From: Sphingobium sp.
Lineage (GTDB): Bacteria; Pseudomonadota; Alphaproteobacteria; Sphingomonadales; Sphingomonadaceae
Direction of reading: 5' to 3'
Assembly: GCA_017745115.1 (NCBI GenBank)
Contig: JAGIAA010000001.1
Location: 1-64,000 of the forward strand
DNA length: 64,000 nt
Shown here: one piece after another, positions 30,939 to 39,014 of the stretch
Position numbering within the stretch: position 1 is the first letter of the stretch
Layout of the letters: every line of letters starts with the position of its first letter
Made by a program: the position numbers and the translations under genes
The notes under the pieces: generated by a model
What the model saw: the letters and a program-made list of their open reading frames with translations, nothing else
The model's database searches: none
Told to the model about the DNA's origin: nothing

Positions 30939-31376
30939 ATGCTGCGCCTACTGGCCTTTACTATCTTGATGACCGCCGTCCCCGCTTCCGCTGCCGACGA
31001 ACCGCCAAAGGGCCGGATCACCGGCATCGCAGGTATCTTCTTTAAAGCCAAGGATCCCAAGGCGCTCGCCGCCTGGTACCGGGACGTGCTCGGCCTCAAG
31101 CTGGAAGACTGGGGCGGCGCGGCGCTCATTCCCGACGCGCCGGGCCATCCGCCCGCGCTGATCTGGAGCACCTTCCCCGCCGACACCAAATATTTTGATC
31201 CGTCGAAGAGCGACCACATGATCAACTATGCCGTCGACGATCTCGGCGCGTTCCTGAAGCGGATCGAAGCGAAGGGCGTGAAGGTGCTGAAGCGCGACGA
31301 CAGCGACCCTAGTGGGCGGTTCGCGTGGATCGTCGACCCGGAGGGCAACAAGCTCGAACTCTGGCAGCCAAAATAG
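30939..31376 (+). CDS. Secreted VOC/glyoxalase-fold protein
   Basis: 145 residues from ATG 30939, which has GGAGG 8 nt upstream and begins a signal peptide (MLRLLAFTILMTAVPASA). The mature part is one vicinal-oxygen-chelate unit: GIFFKAKDPKALAAWYRDVLGL at the start and FAWIVDPEGNKLELWQP at the end, with the typical DPEGN..E metal ligand. A periplasmic location is unusual for this mainly cytoplasmic family. Function unknown. Confidence 0.82.
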   Translation: MLRLLAFTILMTAVPASAADEPPKGRITGIAGIFFKAKDPKALAAWYRDVLGLKLEDWGGAALIPDAPGHPPALIWSTFPADTKYFDPSKSDHMINYAVDDLGAFLKRIEAKGVKVLKRDDSDPSGRFAWIVDPEGNKLELWQPK

Positions 31377-31535
31377 CTATATATTTCAACGACTTGACGA
31401 GGACGATGCAAAATCGGCCTGCTAGGGGTGTTTTTGCGGCATTGAGGCAGCCTCAAAGGCTGGGAAAACCGTCCTTTTCGAGGCGCGACGTTGTTGAGGC
31501 CGACGCCTCCTTACGAAAGGCCGGCGTTCAGATGC
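31377..31535. other. Intergenic region with a 15-nt palindrome
   Basis: Between the VOC and ferredoxin genes, which converge. It holds a perfect palindrome TTGAGGC-A-GCCTCAA (31442-31456) overlapping a second pairing AGCCTC...AAGGCT. The pairing may serve as a shared 3' end structure for the two convergent transcripts. No gene is seen. Confidence 0.3.
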
Positions 31536-31871
31536 TCAGATGCCCTGCATATTGCGGCTCTCGGCCGGAATCTTGACCGTGAGCGCTTCATAGTCGTCCT
31601 TGAGCGTGATCTGGCATGAGAGCCGGCTGAAGCGCGTGGTCGCAGCGGCGAGATCGAGCATGTCTTCCTCATCCTCGCTGGCGCGGGGCAGCTTGGCGAA
31701 GTCGGCAGCCTCAAGAATGACATGGCAAGTCGAGCAAGCCATCTGGCCCTCGCAGGTGCCTTCCAGCGGCTGGCCAGCGGCCTGCGCCACCTCGAGCAGA
31801 TTATCGCCGTCCTGCGCCTCGATCTCCTGGATGTTGTCGCCGTCAGCGCTAACGAAACGCACCCGGATCAT
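31536..31871 (-). CDS. [2Fe-2S] ferredoxin, adrenodoxin type
   Basis: 111 residues. Cluster cysteines C40, C46, C49 (GTCEGQMACSTCHV) and C86 (RLSCQI) follow the C-x5-C-x2-C-x36-C spacing of adrenodoxin/Fdx-type proteins. The acidic stretch ASEDEEDMLDL is the usual partner-docking helix. It may donate electrons to Fe-S assembly or to a P450. Coupled to the upstream cysteine desulfurase gene (4-nt overlap at 31868-31871), which favours a role in Fe-S cluster assembly. Confidence 0.93.
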   Translation of the reverse strand: MIRVRFVSADGDNIQEIEAQDGDNLLEVAQAAGQPLEGTCEGQMACSTCHVILEAADFAKLPRASEDEEDMLDLAAATTRFSRLSCQITLKDDYEALTVKIPAESRNMQGI

Positions 31872-32974
31872 GCCGCCACCTTCTGCATCTGCACCGCCTC
31901 ATCGATAGCGGCGGCAGCGCGCTGGATTTCCTCTATCTCGGTATAGCGCCCAAAGCCGATGCGCAGGGAAGACCGGGCCTCGGCATCGCTCAGGCCGATC
32001 GCTCGCAAGACATGGCTCGGCTTACCTGTACCGCTGGCGCAGGCCGATCCCAGCGAGACGCACACATTCCGGAGCGACGAGATCAGCCTGGCGGCGTCGA
32101 CCCCCTCAAGCCGGATATTGAGATTGCCATGATAACGCGCATCCAGTGCGCCATTCACCGTCCAACCCGTGAAGGCCTTGAGCGCAGCTTTCCAGAGCTG
32201 CTCGACATGCGCCATGCCGGCCTCGCGCTGCGTCATAGCAACCTCCGCCGCCGCGCCGAACCCGGCACAGAGCATGGGAGAATTGGTGCCGGGGCGCATG
32301 CCATATTCCTGACCGGAGCCATGCATCAACGGCGGAAGTTCCAGTCCCTCGCGCAGCCAGAGAGCACCGATTCCCTTGGGCCCGTGCATCTTGTGAGCGG
32401 TGATTGCGATCATGTCGCTGTCAGGCGTTGCGAGCTTTCCGAAGCCCTGCACTGCGTCGCATAACACCGGCACATCGCTCGCGCGGGCAATGGCGGCCAG
32501 CGCGTCCATCGGCTGAATGACGCCGATCTCGTTATTGACCTGCATGACCGCGAGCAGCGCGGCGCGCTCGTCGATGGCGGCCTCGGCGATGTCCAGATCG
32601 ACAAGCCCGTCAGATCCGACGGGCAGGATCACGGGCTCGAAGCCCTCGCGGCGCAGCGAGCGCACCGTTTCCAGAACGGCGGCATGTTCGGTGGCGATCG
32701 TGACGACACGCCGGCGTTCCGGCGGTGCACTGCGCGCTGCACCGACGATGGCGATGTTGATCGCCTCGGTGGCACCCGATGTGAAGATGAGTTGGCCATC
32801 GCTCTTGCCGAGCGCAGCTTTCACGCGATCGCGCGCCAATTCGACGTCGGCGGCCGCAATCCGGCCGATGCGATGGGCGCTGTTCGGATTGCCATAATGG
32901 GCCATGGCCGCCGTCATGGCAGCTTCAGCCTCCGGCGCGAGCACCGTGGTTGCCTGATAGTCCAAATAGATCAT
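31868..32974 (-). CDS. Cysteine desulfurase family protein (IscS/NifS-like), copy 2
   Basis: 368 residues from ATG 32974 (MIYLDYQATT). Fold-type I PLP enzyme: PLP lysine in IAITAHKMHGPKGIGALW, active-site Cys loop SLGSACASGTGKPSHVL. It releases sulfur from cysteine as a persulfide for Fe-S clusters or tRNA thiolation. The start overlaps the stop of the upstream desulfurase (ATGA at 32971-32974) and the stop overlaps the ferredoxin start, so three genes form one coupled unit. Confidence 0.93.
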   Translation of the reverse strand: MIYLDYQATTVLAPEAEAAMTAAMAHYGNPNSAHRIGRIAAADVELARDRVKAALGKSDGQLIFTSGATEAINIAIVGAARSAPPERRRVVTIATEHAAVLETVRSLRREGFEPVILPVGSDGLVDLDIAEAAIDERAALLAVMQVNNEIGVIQPMDALAAIARASDVPVLCDAVQGFGKLATPDSDMIAITAHKMHGPKGIGALWLREGLELPPLMHGSGQEYGMRPGTNSPMLCAGFGAAAEVAMTQREAGMAHVEQLWKAALKAFTGWTVNGALDARYHGNLNIRLEGVDAARLISSLRNVCVSLGSACASGTGKPSHVLRAIGLSDAEARSSLRIGFGRYTEIEEIQRAAAAIDEAVQMQKVAA

Positions 32975-34020
32975 GTCCGGCTGCCAGAATATAAGGCGAG
33001 CCACTGCGCAAGAAAGGCCTGAATGTCGCTTTCCTGCGTATTATGCCCCAGACTGACACGAACAACCTCGGCGGCGTGTTCTTCCGGCCACCCCATGGCC
33101 GTCAGCACACCGCTCGCCTTGAGCGTGCCGGATGAGCAGGCGCTGCCCGCCGAAACGGCGATTCCGGCCATATCGAAGCGAATGAGCTGAGCCTGCGCGC
33201 TCATACCGGGCATGCGGTAACTGCCTATCGTGGCAATGCGGCGCGATGCAGACGCGACGATATCGCCGCCGGCGGCGGAAATCGCTGCGTCGAGATGGCT
33301 GCGCCAACGAACCGCCTTCTCCAGCCATTGCGTGCCTTCCTCGACGGCTGCGGCAAAACCGGCTGCAAGCGGCATGGCCTCGGTCCCGGCGCGATAGCCC
33401 TGTTCCTGGCCGCCCACCGGGTCGAGGAGAGCCAGATCCCGCACCAGCAAAGCGCCGACGCCGATAGGCCCACCGAGCTTGTGCGCGCTGATCACGAGCA
33501 GGTCCGCGCCCTGCGGCAGCGGCAACTTGCCCGCACCCTGGCTGCAATCGGCGAGCAGCCAGGACCCGGCGGCATGGATGCGCTCGGCGAGATCGTCCAA
33601 CGGCTGGATAACGCCAGTCTCGCTATTGACCTGCTGGATCGCGAAAAGCGTGCCGGGAGTGATCCGTTCCGGGAGTTGAACGATGCCGTCGATGTCGACC
33701 GGCAGGCGGCGGTCAGGCGGAACATGGCGCAGTACCGCGTCATGTTCCGTCGCGCTCGCCAACACGGCATTCGCCTTGTTCCTGGTCAGTGCAATCGCCA
33801 GCGCCTCGCTCGCACCAGCGGTGAAGAGAACGGCCCCTCCCCACCCCAGCGCCGCGGCAAGCCTGGCACGCGCATCCTCGAGCAGCGCCTTGGCCGCGCG
33901 CCCTTCGGCATGCGGTGACGATGGATTGGCCCAGGCCGCGAAGCCCTGCCCCATGGCCGCGCGCGCCGCCGGCAATAGCGGCGTCGTGGCCGCATGATCG
34001 AGATAGATGCGCCCCGTCAT
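32971..34020 (-). CDS. Cysteine desulfurase family protein, copy 1
   Basis: 349 residues from ATG 34020, which has a strong GGGAGGT site 4 nt upstream and begins MTGRIYLDHAATTPLLPAA. The PLP lysine is in LVISAHKLGGPIGVGALLV and the active-site Cys in VSAGSACSSGTLKASGVL. It is the first gene of the desulfurase-desulfurase-ferredoxin unit and is clearly divergent in sequence from copy 2, so not a recent duplicate. One copy may supply Fe-S assembly and the other another sulfur acceptor, or they may act as a pair. Confidence 0.92.
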   Translation of the reverse strand: MTGRIYLDHAATTPLLPAARAAMGQGFAAWANPSSPHAEGRAAKALLEDARARLAAALGWGGAVLFTAGASEALAIALTRNKANAVLASATEHDAVLRHVPPDRRLPVDIDGIVQLPERITPGTLFAIQQVNSETGVIQPLDDLAERIHAAGSWLLADCSQGAGKLPLPQGADLLVISAHKLGGPIGVGALLVRDLALLDPVGGQEQGYRAGTEAMPLAAGFAAAVEEGTQWLEKAVRWRSHLDAAISAAGGDIVASASRRIATIGSYRMPGMSAQAQLIRFDMAGIAVSAGSACSSGTLKASGVLTAMGWPEEHAAEVVRVSLGHNTQESDIQAFLAQWLALYSGSRT

Positions 34021-34086
34021 CGGACCTCCCTGCAGGCGGTCTAGATACGGGTCAAGACATACTCCCAGGGCCAGTAGCCAAGACAA

Positions 34087-34116
34087 TTGCGAAATGACGC
34101 CCGCCCTCTATATAAG
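34087..34116 (+). promoter_or_regulatory. Candidate promoter of the alpha/beta hydrolase gene
   Basis: TTGCGA (34087-34092), 16 nt, then TATATAAG (34109-34116), about 60 nt upstream of the start codon at 34177 in the divergent region between the desulfurase operon and the hydrolase gene. Confidence 0.4.
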
Positions 34117-34176
34117 CGGCCATCCGGTAGCGGTAGCGCTCGCACTGCTTGCCATCAGTCTAATGTCCCAGGTGCC

Positions 34177-34833
34177 ATGCCAGACGTCATTTTTCCCGGT
34201 CCCGAGGGCCGTCTCGAGGGCCGCTTCAGCCCGCCGCCCCGTCCCCGTGCGCCCGTCGCCCTGATCCTGCATCCGCATCCGCAGGGCGGTGGCACGATGA
34301 ACGACCGCATCACGCAGGCGCTCTACAAGACCTTCGTGAAACGCGGTTTTGCGACCCTTCGCTTCAATTTCCGAGGCGTGGGACGCTCGCAGGGCGTCTT
34401 CGACAATGGCATCGGCGAGCTGTCCGACGCGGCCGCAGCGCTGGACTGGGTGCAAAGCTTCCATCCCGAGGCGCAGACGACCTGGATCGGCGGCTTCTCC
34501 TTCGGCGCCTGGATCTCGATGCAGCTCCTCATGCGCCGGCCGGAAATCCGCGGCTTCATCTCGGTCGCGCCGCCCGCGAACATGTATGATTTCTCGTTCC
34601 TCGCGCCCTGCCCTGCCTCGGGCATCATCGTGCAGGGAATCAATGACGAGGTGGTCTCCGCCAATTCGGTGCAGAAGCTGGTCGACAAGCTGCGCACGCA
34701 GAAGGGCATCACCATCCATCATGACGAGATCCGCAACGCCAATCACTTCTTCGAGCATGAGCTCGACCAGCTGATGATGAGCGTCGACAATTATCTCGAC
34801 ATGCGTCTCGCACCGGATTCGCCGATCCGGTGA
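34177..34833 (+). CDS. Alpha/beta hydrolase of the CC/SE... small hydrolase group (YpfH/DUF-type, PhaC-unrelated)
   Basis: 218 residues from ATG 34177 (MPDVIFPGPEG). Alpha/beta-hydrolase fold: oxyanion region LILHPHPQGGGTMND, nucleophile elbow GGFSFGAW (G-x-S-x-G with serine), acid in GINDEVV, and catalytic His in NANHFFEHEL. The HPHPQGGGTM...RFNFRGVGRS pattern marks a broadly conserved proteobacterial group of unknown substrate, probably a cytoplasmic esterase or peptidase. The gene that follows starts 13 nt later. Confidence 0.85.
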   Translation: MPDVIFPGPEGRLEGRFSPPPRPRAPVALILHPHPQGGGTMNDRITQALYKTFVKRGFATLRFNFRGVGRSQGVFDNGIGELSDAAAALDWVQSFHPEAQTTWIGGFSFGAWISMQLLMRRPEIRGFISVAPPANMYDFSFLAPCPASGIIVQGINDEVVSANSVQKLVDKLRTQKGITIHHDEIRNANHFFEHELDQLMMSVDNYLDMRLAPDSPIR

Positions 34834-34846
34834 GTGTGGGCTGCTG

Positions 34847-35146
34847 ATGCTGATCCTTGCGGGCTCTGTCCGGCTGCCGCCCGAGAATATGGCTGCGGCA
34901 CGGCCTGTCATGCAGCGGATGATCGAGGCGAGCCGGGCTGAGCCCGGCTGCATCACCTATAGTTTTTCCGAAGATGCGCTGGAGCCGGGTCTCATCCGAG
35001 TCTTCGAGGTCTTTCGCGATCACGATGCCCAGCAGTTCCATTCGAAAAGCCCCCACATGGCAGAATGGCGCGCGGCTTGGCCGGCGCTCGGCATTGGCGA
35101 GCGCCAGATCACGCGCTACGAGGTCCGTTCAGCGGTCGAGACCTGA
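34847..35146 (+). CDS. Antibiotic biosynthesis monooxygenase-fold protein (YgiN-like)
   Basis: 99 residues, one dimeric ferredoxin-like ABM domain: MLILAGSVRLPPENMAAARPVMQRMIEASRAEPGCITYSF, then the FEVFRDHDAQQFHSKSPHM strand-helix with conserved histidines. YgiN-like proteins act on quinols or similar small aromatics without cofactor. It lies 13 nt after the alpha/beta hydrolase gene, so probably co-transcribed. Confidence 0.85.
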   Translation: MLILAGSVRLPPENMAAARPVMQRMIEASRAEPGCITYSFSEDALEPGLIRVFEVFRDHDAQQFHSKSPHMAEWRAAWPALGIGERQITRYEVRSAVET

Positions 35147-35223
35147 CCAGCACTTTGATCTTCAAGCGCTAAGAGCGCGGGCGGTGCCAGCAAGCTTGCG
35201 CCCAGGAGAACCAGCGCTGCCAA
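35116..35223 (-). CDS. Possible 35-residue membrane or secreted small protein
   Basis: On the minus strand, 24 nt after the ABC-F stop, a TTG at 35221-35223 preceded by GGAGGAGA (about 6 nt spacing) opens a 36-codon frame ending in TAG at 35116. The product would begin with a hydrophobic run, AALVLLGASLLAPPALLAL, followed by a short polar tail. It overlaps the end of the ABM gene on the other strand by 31 nt. The strong ribosome site and hydrophobic run support it; no homologue is known to me. Confidence 0.25.
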   Translation of the reverse strand: MAALVLLGASLLAPPALLALEDQSAGQVSTAERTS

Positions 35224-35247
35224 TTTGGCTCTCCTCCGTTCGGGCCC

Positions 35248-37041
35248 TCAGTTCTGAGCTGAGCGCTGTTCCAGCATTTCCGCCAGTTCAAGCCAGCGTT
35301 CTTCTGCCGCTTCCTTCTCCACCCGCGCCTTTTCGATGGCATCCGACAGCTCGGCAAAACGCTTGGGATTCTTGGTGTAGAGATCGGCATCGCCAAGTGC
35401 TGCCTCGTCGCGGGCAATCGCCTTTTCGATTTCCTCGATCCGACCGGGTAGCAGATCGAAGTCGCGCTGATCCTTGTAGCTCAGCTTGGCAGCCTTGGGC
35501 GGAGGCTGCGCAATCTGTGCGTCAGCCTTTGAGGTGGCTTTCTTTGTCGAAGCAGTGGGCTGGCGGCGCTTGGCTTCCCAGTCTGCGTAGCCTCCGACGA
35601 TGACGTCGATGCGGCCCGACCCATCGAGGCCGAGGGTCAGCGTCACGGTGCGGTCGAGGAAATCGCGGTCATGGCTGACGATCAGCACTGTGCCGTCATA
35701 ATCAGCGATCACTTCCTGCAGGAGGTCGAGCGTTTCGAGGTCGAGATCGTTGGTCGGCTCGTCGAGCACCAGCAGATTGGATGGGCGCGCAAATTCACGC
35801 GCCAACAGGAGCCGTGTGCGCTCGCCGCCTGAAAGCGTGCCGACTTTGGCCTCTGTCAGTGAAGGCTCGAACAGAAATTCCTTGAGATAGCCCTGGATAT
35901 GCTTGCGGACGCCCCGCACATCGACCCAGTCCCCGCCTTCCGTGAGCACGTCGCGAACGGTCTTTTCGGGCGCGAGCAGGCTGCGCTGTTGGTCAATGAC
36001 GATGCTGTCGAGCGTCCTGGAGCGTGTGATCGTGCCGCTGTCGGGCTCAATCTCGCCAGTGAGCAATTTGAGAAGAGTCGATTTGCCCGTGCCATTGCCG
36101 CCCACGATGCCGATCCGGTCACCGCGCTGGATACGAAGGGTAAAATCCTTGATGATCGACCGGCCATCGAAGCTCTTACTGACATGCTCGGCAGCGAACA
36201 CCGTCTTCGTCTTGCTGCCGTCCGAGGCCATGGCCAGCTTTGCGGCGCCTTGAGGCCCGATCATCGCCGCGCGTTCGGCCCGCATTTCCCATAGCTTGGC
36301 GAGACGGCCCTGGTTGCGCTTGCGCCGCGCGGTGACGCCGCGCTCCAGCCAATGCGCCTCGATCTTGAGCTTGGCGTCGAGTTTGTCGGCGGCGCGTGCT
36401 TCCTCGGCGTAGACTTTTTCCATCCAGGCCTCGAAACCGCCGAAACCGACCTCGTTGCGGCGTAGATTGCCGCGATCGAGCCACAATGTGGACTTGGTCA
36501 GGCGCGTGAGGAAAGTCCGGTCATGGCTGATGACGACGAACGCACCCGAGAAGCGATTGAGCCAGTCTTCGAGCCAGCTGATCGCACTGATGTCGAGATG
36601 ATTGGTCGGCTCGTCGAGCAGCAGGATATCGGGCTCGCTAGCCAGTGCACGGCAGATCGCCGCGCGACGGCGTTCACCGCCCGACGCGGTGGCCGCATCA
36701 CGCCCAAGATCGATGCCGAGCTGGTCGGCGATGGCGTCGATCTCGTGCGCGGGTGGCGCGCCTGCCCCGGCGATCGCAAAATCGCGCAGGGTTGCGTATC
36801 CGCTGACATCCGGATCCTGCTCGAGCATCACGACGTTCGTGCCCGCGACGATGGAGCGCTTGCCCTCGTCCGCTTCGATCCTGCCCGCGATGAGCTTCAG
36901 AAGCGTGGTCTTGCCCGCGCCGTTGCGTCCGATGAGCGCAAGGCGGTCACGCGCGCCGATATGAAGGTCGAGGCCCCGGAACAGCCAGCCGCTGCCCTGG
37001 ATCAGCCCAAGCTGCTCATATGATAGAAGTGGCGCCGCCAT
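35248..37041 (-). CDS. ABC-F family ATPase, Uup-like
   Basis: 597 residues with two ABC ATPase domains and no membrane segment. Walker A GRNGAGKTTLL with signature SGGERRRAAI in the first, GGNGTGKSTLL with SGGERTRLLL in the second, and LLDEPTNHLD / VLDEPTNDLD as Walker B. The C-terminal ~90 residues are a charged coiled coil typical of Uup, which binds nucleic acid. ABC-F proteins act on the ribosome; Uup is tied to stalled translation and DNA junction handling. Confidence 0.92.
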   Translation of the reverse strand: MAAPLLSYEQLGLIQGSGWLFRGLDLHIGARDRLALIGRNGAGKTTLLKLIAGRIEADEGKRSIVAGTNVVMLEQDPDVSGYATLRDFAIAGAGAPPAHEIDAIADQLGIDLGRDAATASGGERRRAAICRALASEPDILLLDEPTNHLDISAISWLEDWLNRFSGAFVVISHDRTFLTRLTKSTLWLDRGNLRRNEVGFGGFEAWMEKVYAEEARAADKLDAKLKIEAHWLERGVTARRKRNQGRLAKLWEMRAERAAMIGPQGAAKLAMASDGSKTKTVFAAEHVSKSFDGRSIIKDFTLRIQRGDRIGIVGGNGTGKSTLLKLLTGEIEPDSGTITRSRTLDSIVIDQQRSLLAPEKTVRDVLTEGGDWVDVRGVRKHIQGYLKEFLFEPSLTEAKVGTLSGGERTRLLLAREFARPSNLLVLDEPTNDLDLETLDLLQEVIADYDGTVLIVSHDRDFLDRTVTLTLGLDGSGRIDVIVGGYADWEAKRRQPTASTKKATSKADAQIAQPPPKAAKLSYKDQRDFDLLPGRIEEIEKAIARDEAALGDADLYTKNPKRFAELSDAIEKARVEKEAAEERWLELAEMLEQRSAQN

Positions 37042-37183
37042 GGCGGTGGGCTAATACAGATGGCGTCCGTTGGGGCAAGTCCGGGCGCGAACCTGAACGA
37101 ACGGGAACCGACGAGGTCAGCGCCCATTCAGCCACGAGCGGTCATTTGTGCTCCAACGCCATCTCCACACGAGGATGTTTGAA

Positions 37184-37915
37184 ATGCCCCGTTCGCCTCT
37201 GCTGATTGCTGCCCTCCTCCTCACCACGCCGGCTACCGTGCTCGCCCAGACGACCACTGCTCCGCTCGAGTTGACGGGACCAGTCGTCACCCTGTCCGTC
37301 ACGGAATCGGTCGACGCGGCGCCGGACAAGGCGACGGTCAACACGGGCGTCGAGACCCGCGCGCTGACGGCCAAGGCCGCTATGGCTCAGAATGCGACGC
37401 AGATCGACGCGCTGATCGCCGCACTCCTCAAGAGCGGAATCGAGCGGAAGGATATCCAGACCAGCGGAATCAATCTCAACCCACAATATGACTATGCCAA
37501 TCGCAAGGACGGTGAAGGCCCACGCTTCATCGGTTATCAGGCCAACAACAATTTGACGGTCACGATCCGCAAGCTCGACAAGGCCGGCGACATTATCGAC
37601 GCCATGGTCGGCGCAGGCGCAACCAACATAAACGGCCCCGCCTTTGGTATCACCGACACGAGCAAACTCGAGGAACAAGCTCGAACCAAGGCTGTGAAAA
37701 CCGCGCAAACCCGCGCTAATTTCTATGCTTTGGCTGCCGGCTACCGGGGTGCGAAGCTGCTTTCCATCTCCGAGACAGGCGAATTCAGTCCCCCACCGAT
37801 CGCCTACGAGGCCCGGTTGAGCGTGGCTGCGCCGGCCGCGGCAAAGACGAGTGTCGAGCCCGGTCAGCTTTCCACTTCGGTCACGCTGAATTTCCGTTAT
37901 ATGCTGGAGAAATAA
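37184..37915 (+). CDS. SIMPL domain-containing secreted protein
   Basis: 243 residues from ATG 37184, with GAGGA 9 nt upstream. Signal peptide MPRSPLLIAALLLTTPATVLAQ, then one SIMPL domain (DUF541): LSVTESVDAAPDKATVNTGVETRALTAKAAM, GIERKDIQTSGINLNPQYDY, and a repeated lobe ending VTLNFRYML. It is similar to the outer-membrane/periplasmic Bp26 and YggE proteins, linked to oxidative stress defence. It stands upstream of the PepSY-like gene and two-component system but with a 34-bp gap. Confidence 0.9.
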   Translation: MPRSPLLIAALLLTTPATVLAQTTTAPLELTGPVVTLSVTESVDAAPDKATVNTGVETRALTAKAAMAQNATQIDALIAALLKSGIERKDIQTSGINLNPQYDYANRKDGEGPRFIGYQANNNLTVTIRKLDKAGDIIDAMVGAGATNINGPAFGITDTSKLEEQARTKAVKTAQTRANFYALAAGYRGAKLLSISETGEFSPPPIAYEARLSVAAPAAAKTSVEPGQLSTSVTLNFRYMLEK

Positions 37916-37949
37916 ACCAGAACGAAACAGGGCATTCAGCGGCGGTTCA

Positions 37950-38306
37950 ATGCAAATAGTCTATCCGATTTCCATGACACGTTCCCTTTTCCCGGCCCGG
38001 ATACTGGCCCTGATTCCTGTTTTCGCAACGATCTCGCTGGCCACGCCAGGCGTGCAGGCGCAGGGATTCTCCCACGGCAACGACCAGAATCAGGCGCGCG
38101 AGAATATGCTCGACCGCAAGGTCATGCCCTTTTCCATCATCAAGCGCCGGACGGAGAGTGCGATGGAAAATGAGGCGACCTATGTCGGCGTCGCACCCAG
38201 CCCGCGCGAGGGCATCTACCGCATGCAGTTCCTCCGCAAGGACGGGCGCGTGATCTGGGTTGATGTCGACGGCAAGACCGGCGACATCGTGGGACGGACC
38301 AAATAG
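37950..38306 (+). CDS. Small secreted protein with PepSY-like C-terminus
   Basis: 118 residues, or 110 from ATG 37974. Signal peptide ...ARILALIPVFATISLATPGVQAQ, then a basic region and a C-terminal half-PepSY pattern: GIYRMQFLRKDGRVIWVDVDGKTGDIV. It is probably periplasmic. It lies 42 bp upstream of the response regulator gene, on the same strand; in many alphaproteobacteria such PepSY-like proteins are encoded with PhoPQ-type systems and may tune the sensor (inference). Confidence 0.8.
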   Translation: MQIVYPISMTRSLFPARILALIPVFATISLATPGVQAQGFSHGNDQNQARENMLDRKVMPFSIIKRRTESAMENEATYVGVAPSPREGIYRMQFLRKDGRVIWVDVDGKTGDIVGRTK

Positions 38307-38348
38307 CAGCGGCCACCCGGCCTGCTGCCTTGATCGGAGAATGAAGAG

Positions 38349-39014
38349 ATGCGCCTGCTGATCGTCGAGGATGAACCGACCCTTGGCCGCCAGCTCAAGT
38401 CGACGCTGGAGGGTGCCGGCTATGCCGTCGACCTCGCGACCGACGGCGAGGATGGCCATTTCATGGGTTCGACGGAGAGCTATGACGCCGTCGTGCTCGA
38501 TCTCGGCCTGCCCGAGATCGACGGCCTCACCATTCTCGACCGCTGGCGCAAGGAAGGCCGCGTGCACCCCGTGCTGGTATTGACCGCGCGAGACAGCTGG
38601 TCCGACAAGGTGGCCGGGCTCGACGCCGGCGCCGACGATTATCTCGCAAAGCCCTTTCAGAGCGAGGAGTTGATCGCGCGGCTGCGCGCGCTCATCCGCC
38701 GCTCTTCCGGTCATGCGTCCAGCGAGCTTCTCGCCGGCGACGTCCGCCTCGACACGCGCTCGGGCAAGGTCACGCTCAACGGTGAGCCTGTGAAACTCAC
38801 GGCGCAGGAATACAAGCTCCTCTCCTACCTCATGCACCACAAGGGCAAGGTTGTGAGCCGGACCGAGCTGATCGAGCATATCTACGATCAGGATTTCGAC
38901 CGGGATTCGAACACGATCGAAGTCTTCGTGACACGCATCCGGAAGAAACTGGGCGCGGACGTCATCTCCACCATCCGAGGCTTGGGCTACAGCCTTGACG
39001 AACCCGCCGGCTGA
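38349..39014 (+). CDS. OmpR/PhoP-family response regulator
   Basis: 221 residues. Receiver domain with acidic VEDEP (D8), phosphoacceptor D51 in VVLDLGLPE, T79 and K101 (LAKPF); winged-helix domain from about 128 with LTAQEYKLLSYLMHHKGKVVSR and VFVTRIRKKLGADVISTIRGLGY. The PhoP/QseB branch is the closest fit. Its stop lies 20 nt inside the downstream kinase gene, a tight coupling. Confidence 0.93.
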   Translation: MRLLIVEDEPTLGRQLKSTLEGAGYAVDLATDGEDGHFMGSTESYDAVVLDLGLPEIDGLTILDRWRKEGRVHPVLVLTARDSWSDKVAGLDAGADDYLAKPFQSEELIARLRALIRRSSGHASSELLAGDVRLDTRSGKVTLNGEPVKLTAQEYKLLSYLMHHKGKVVSRTELIEHIYDQDFDRDSNTIEVFVTRIRKKLGADVISTIRGLGYSLDEPAG

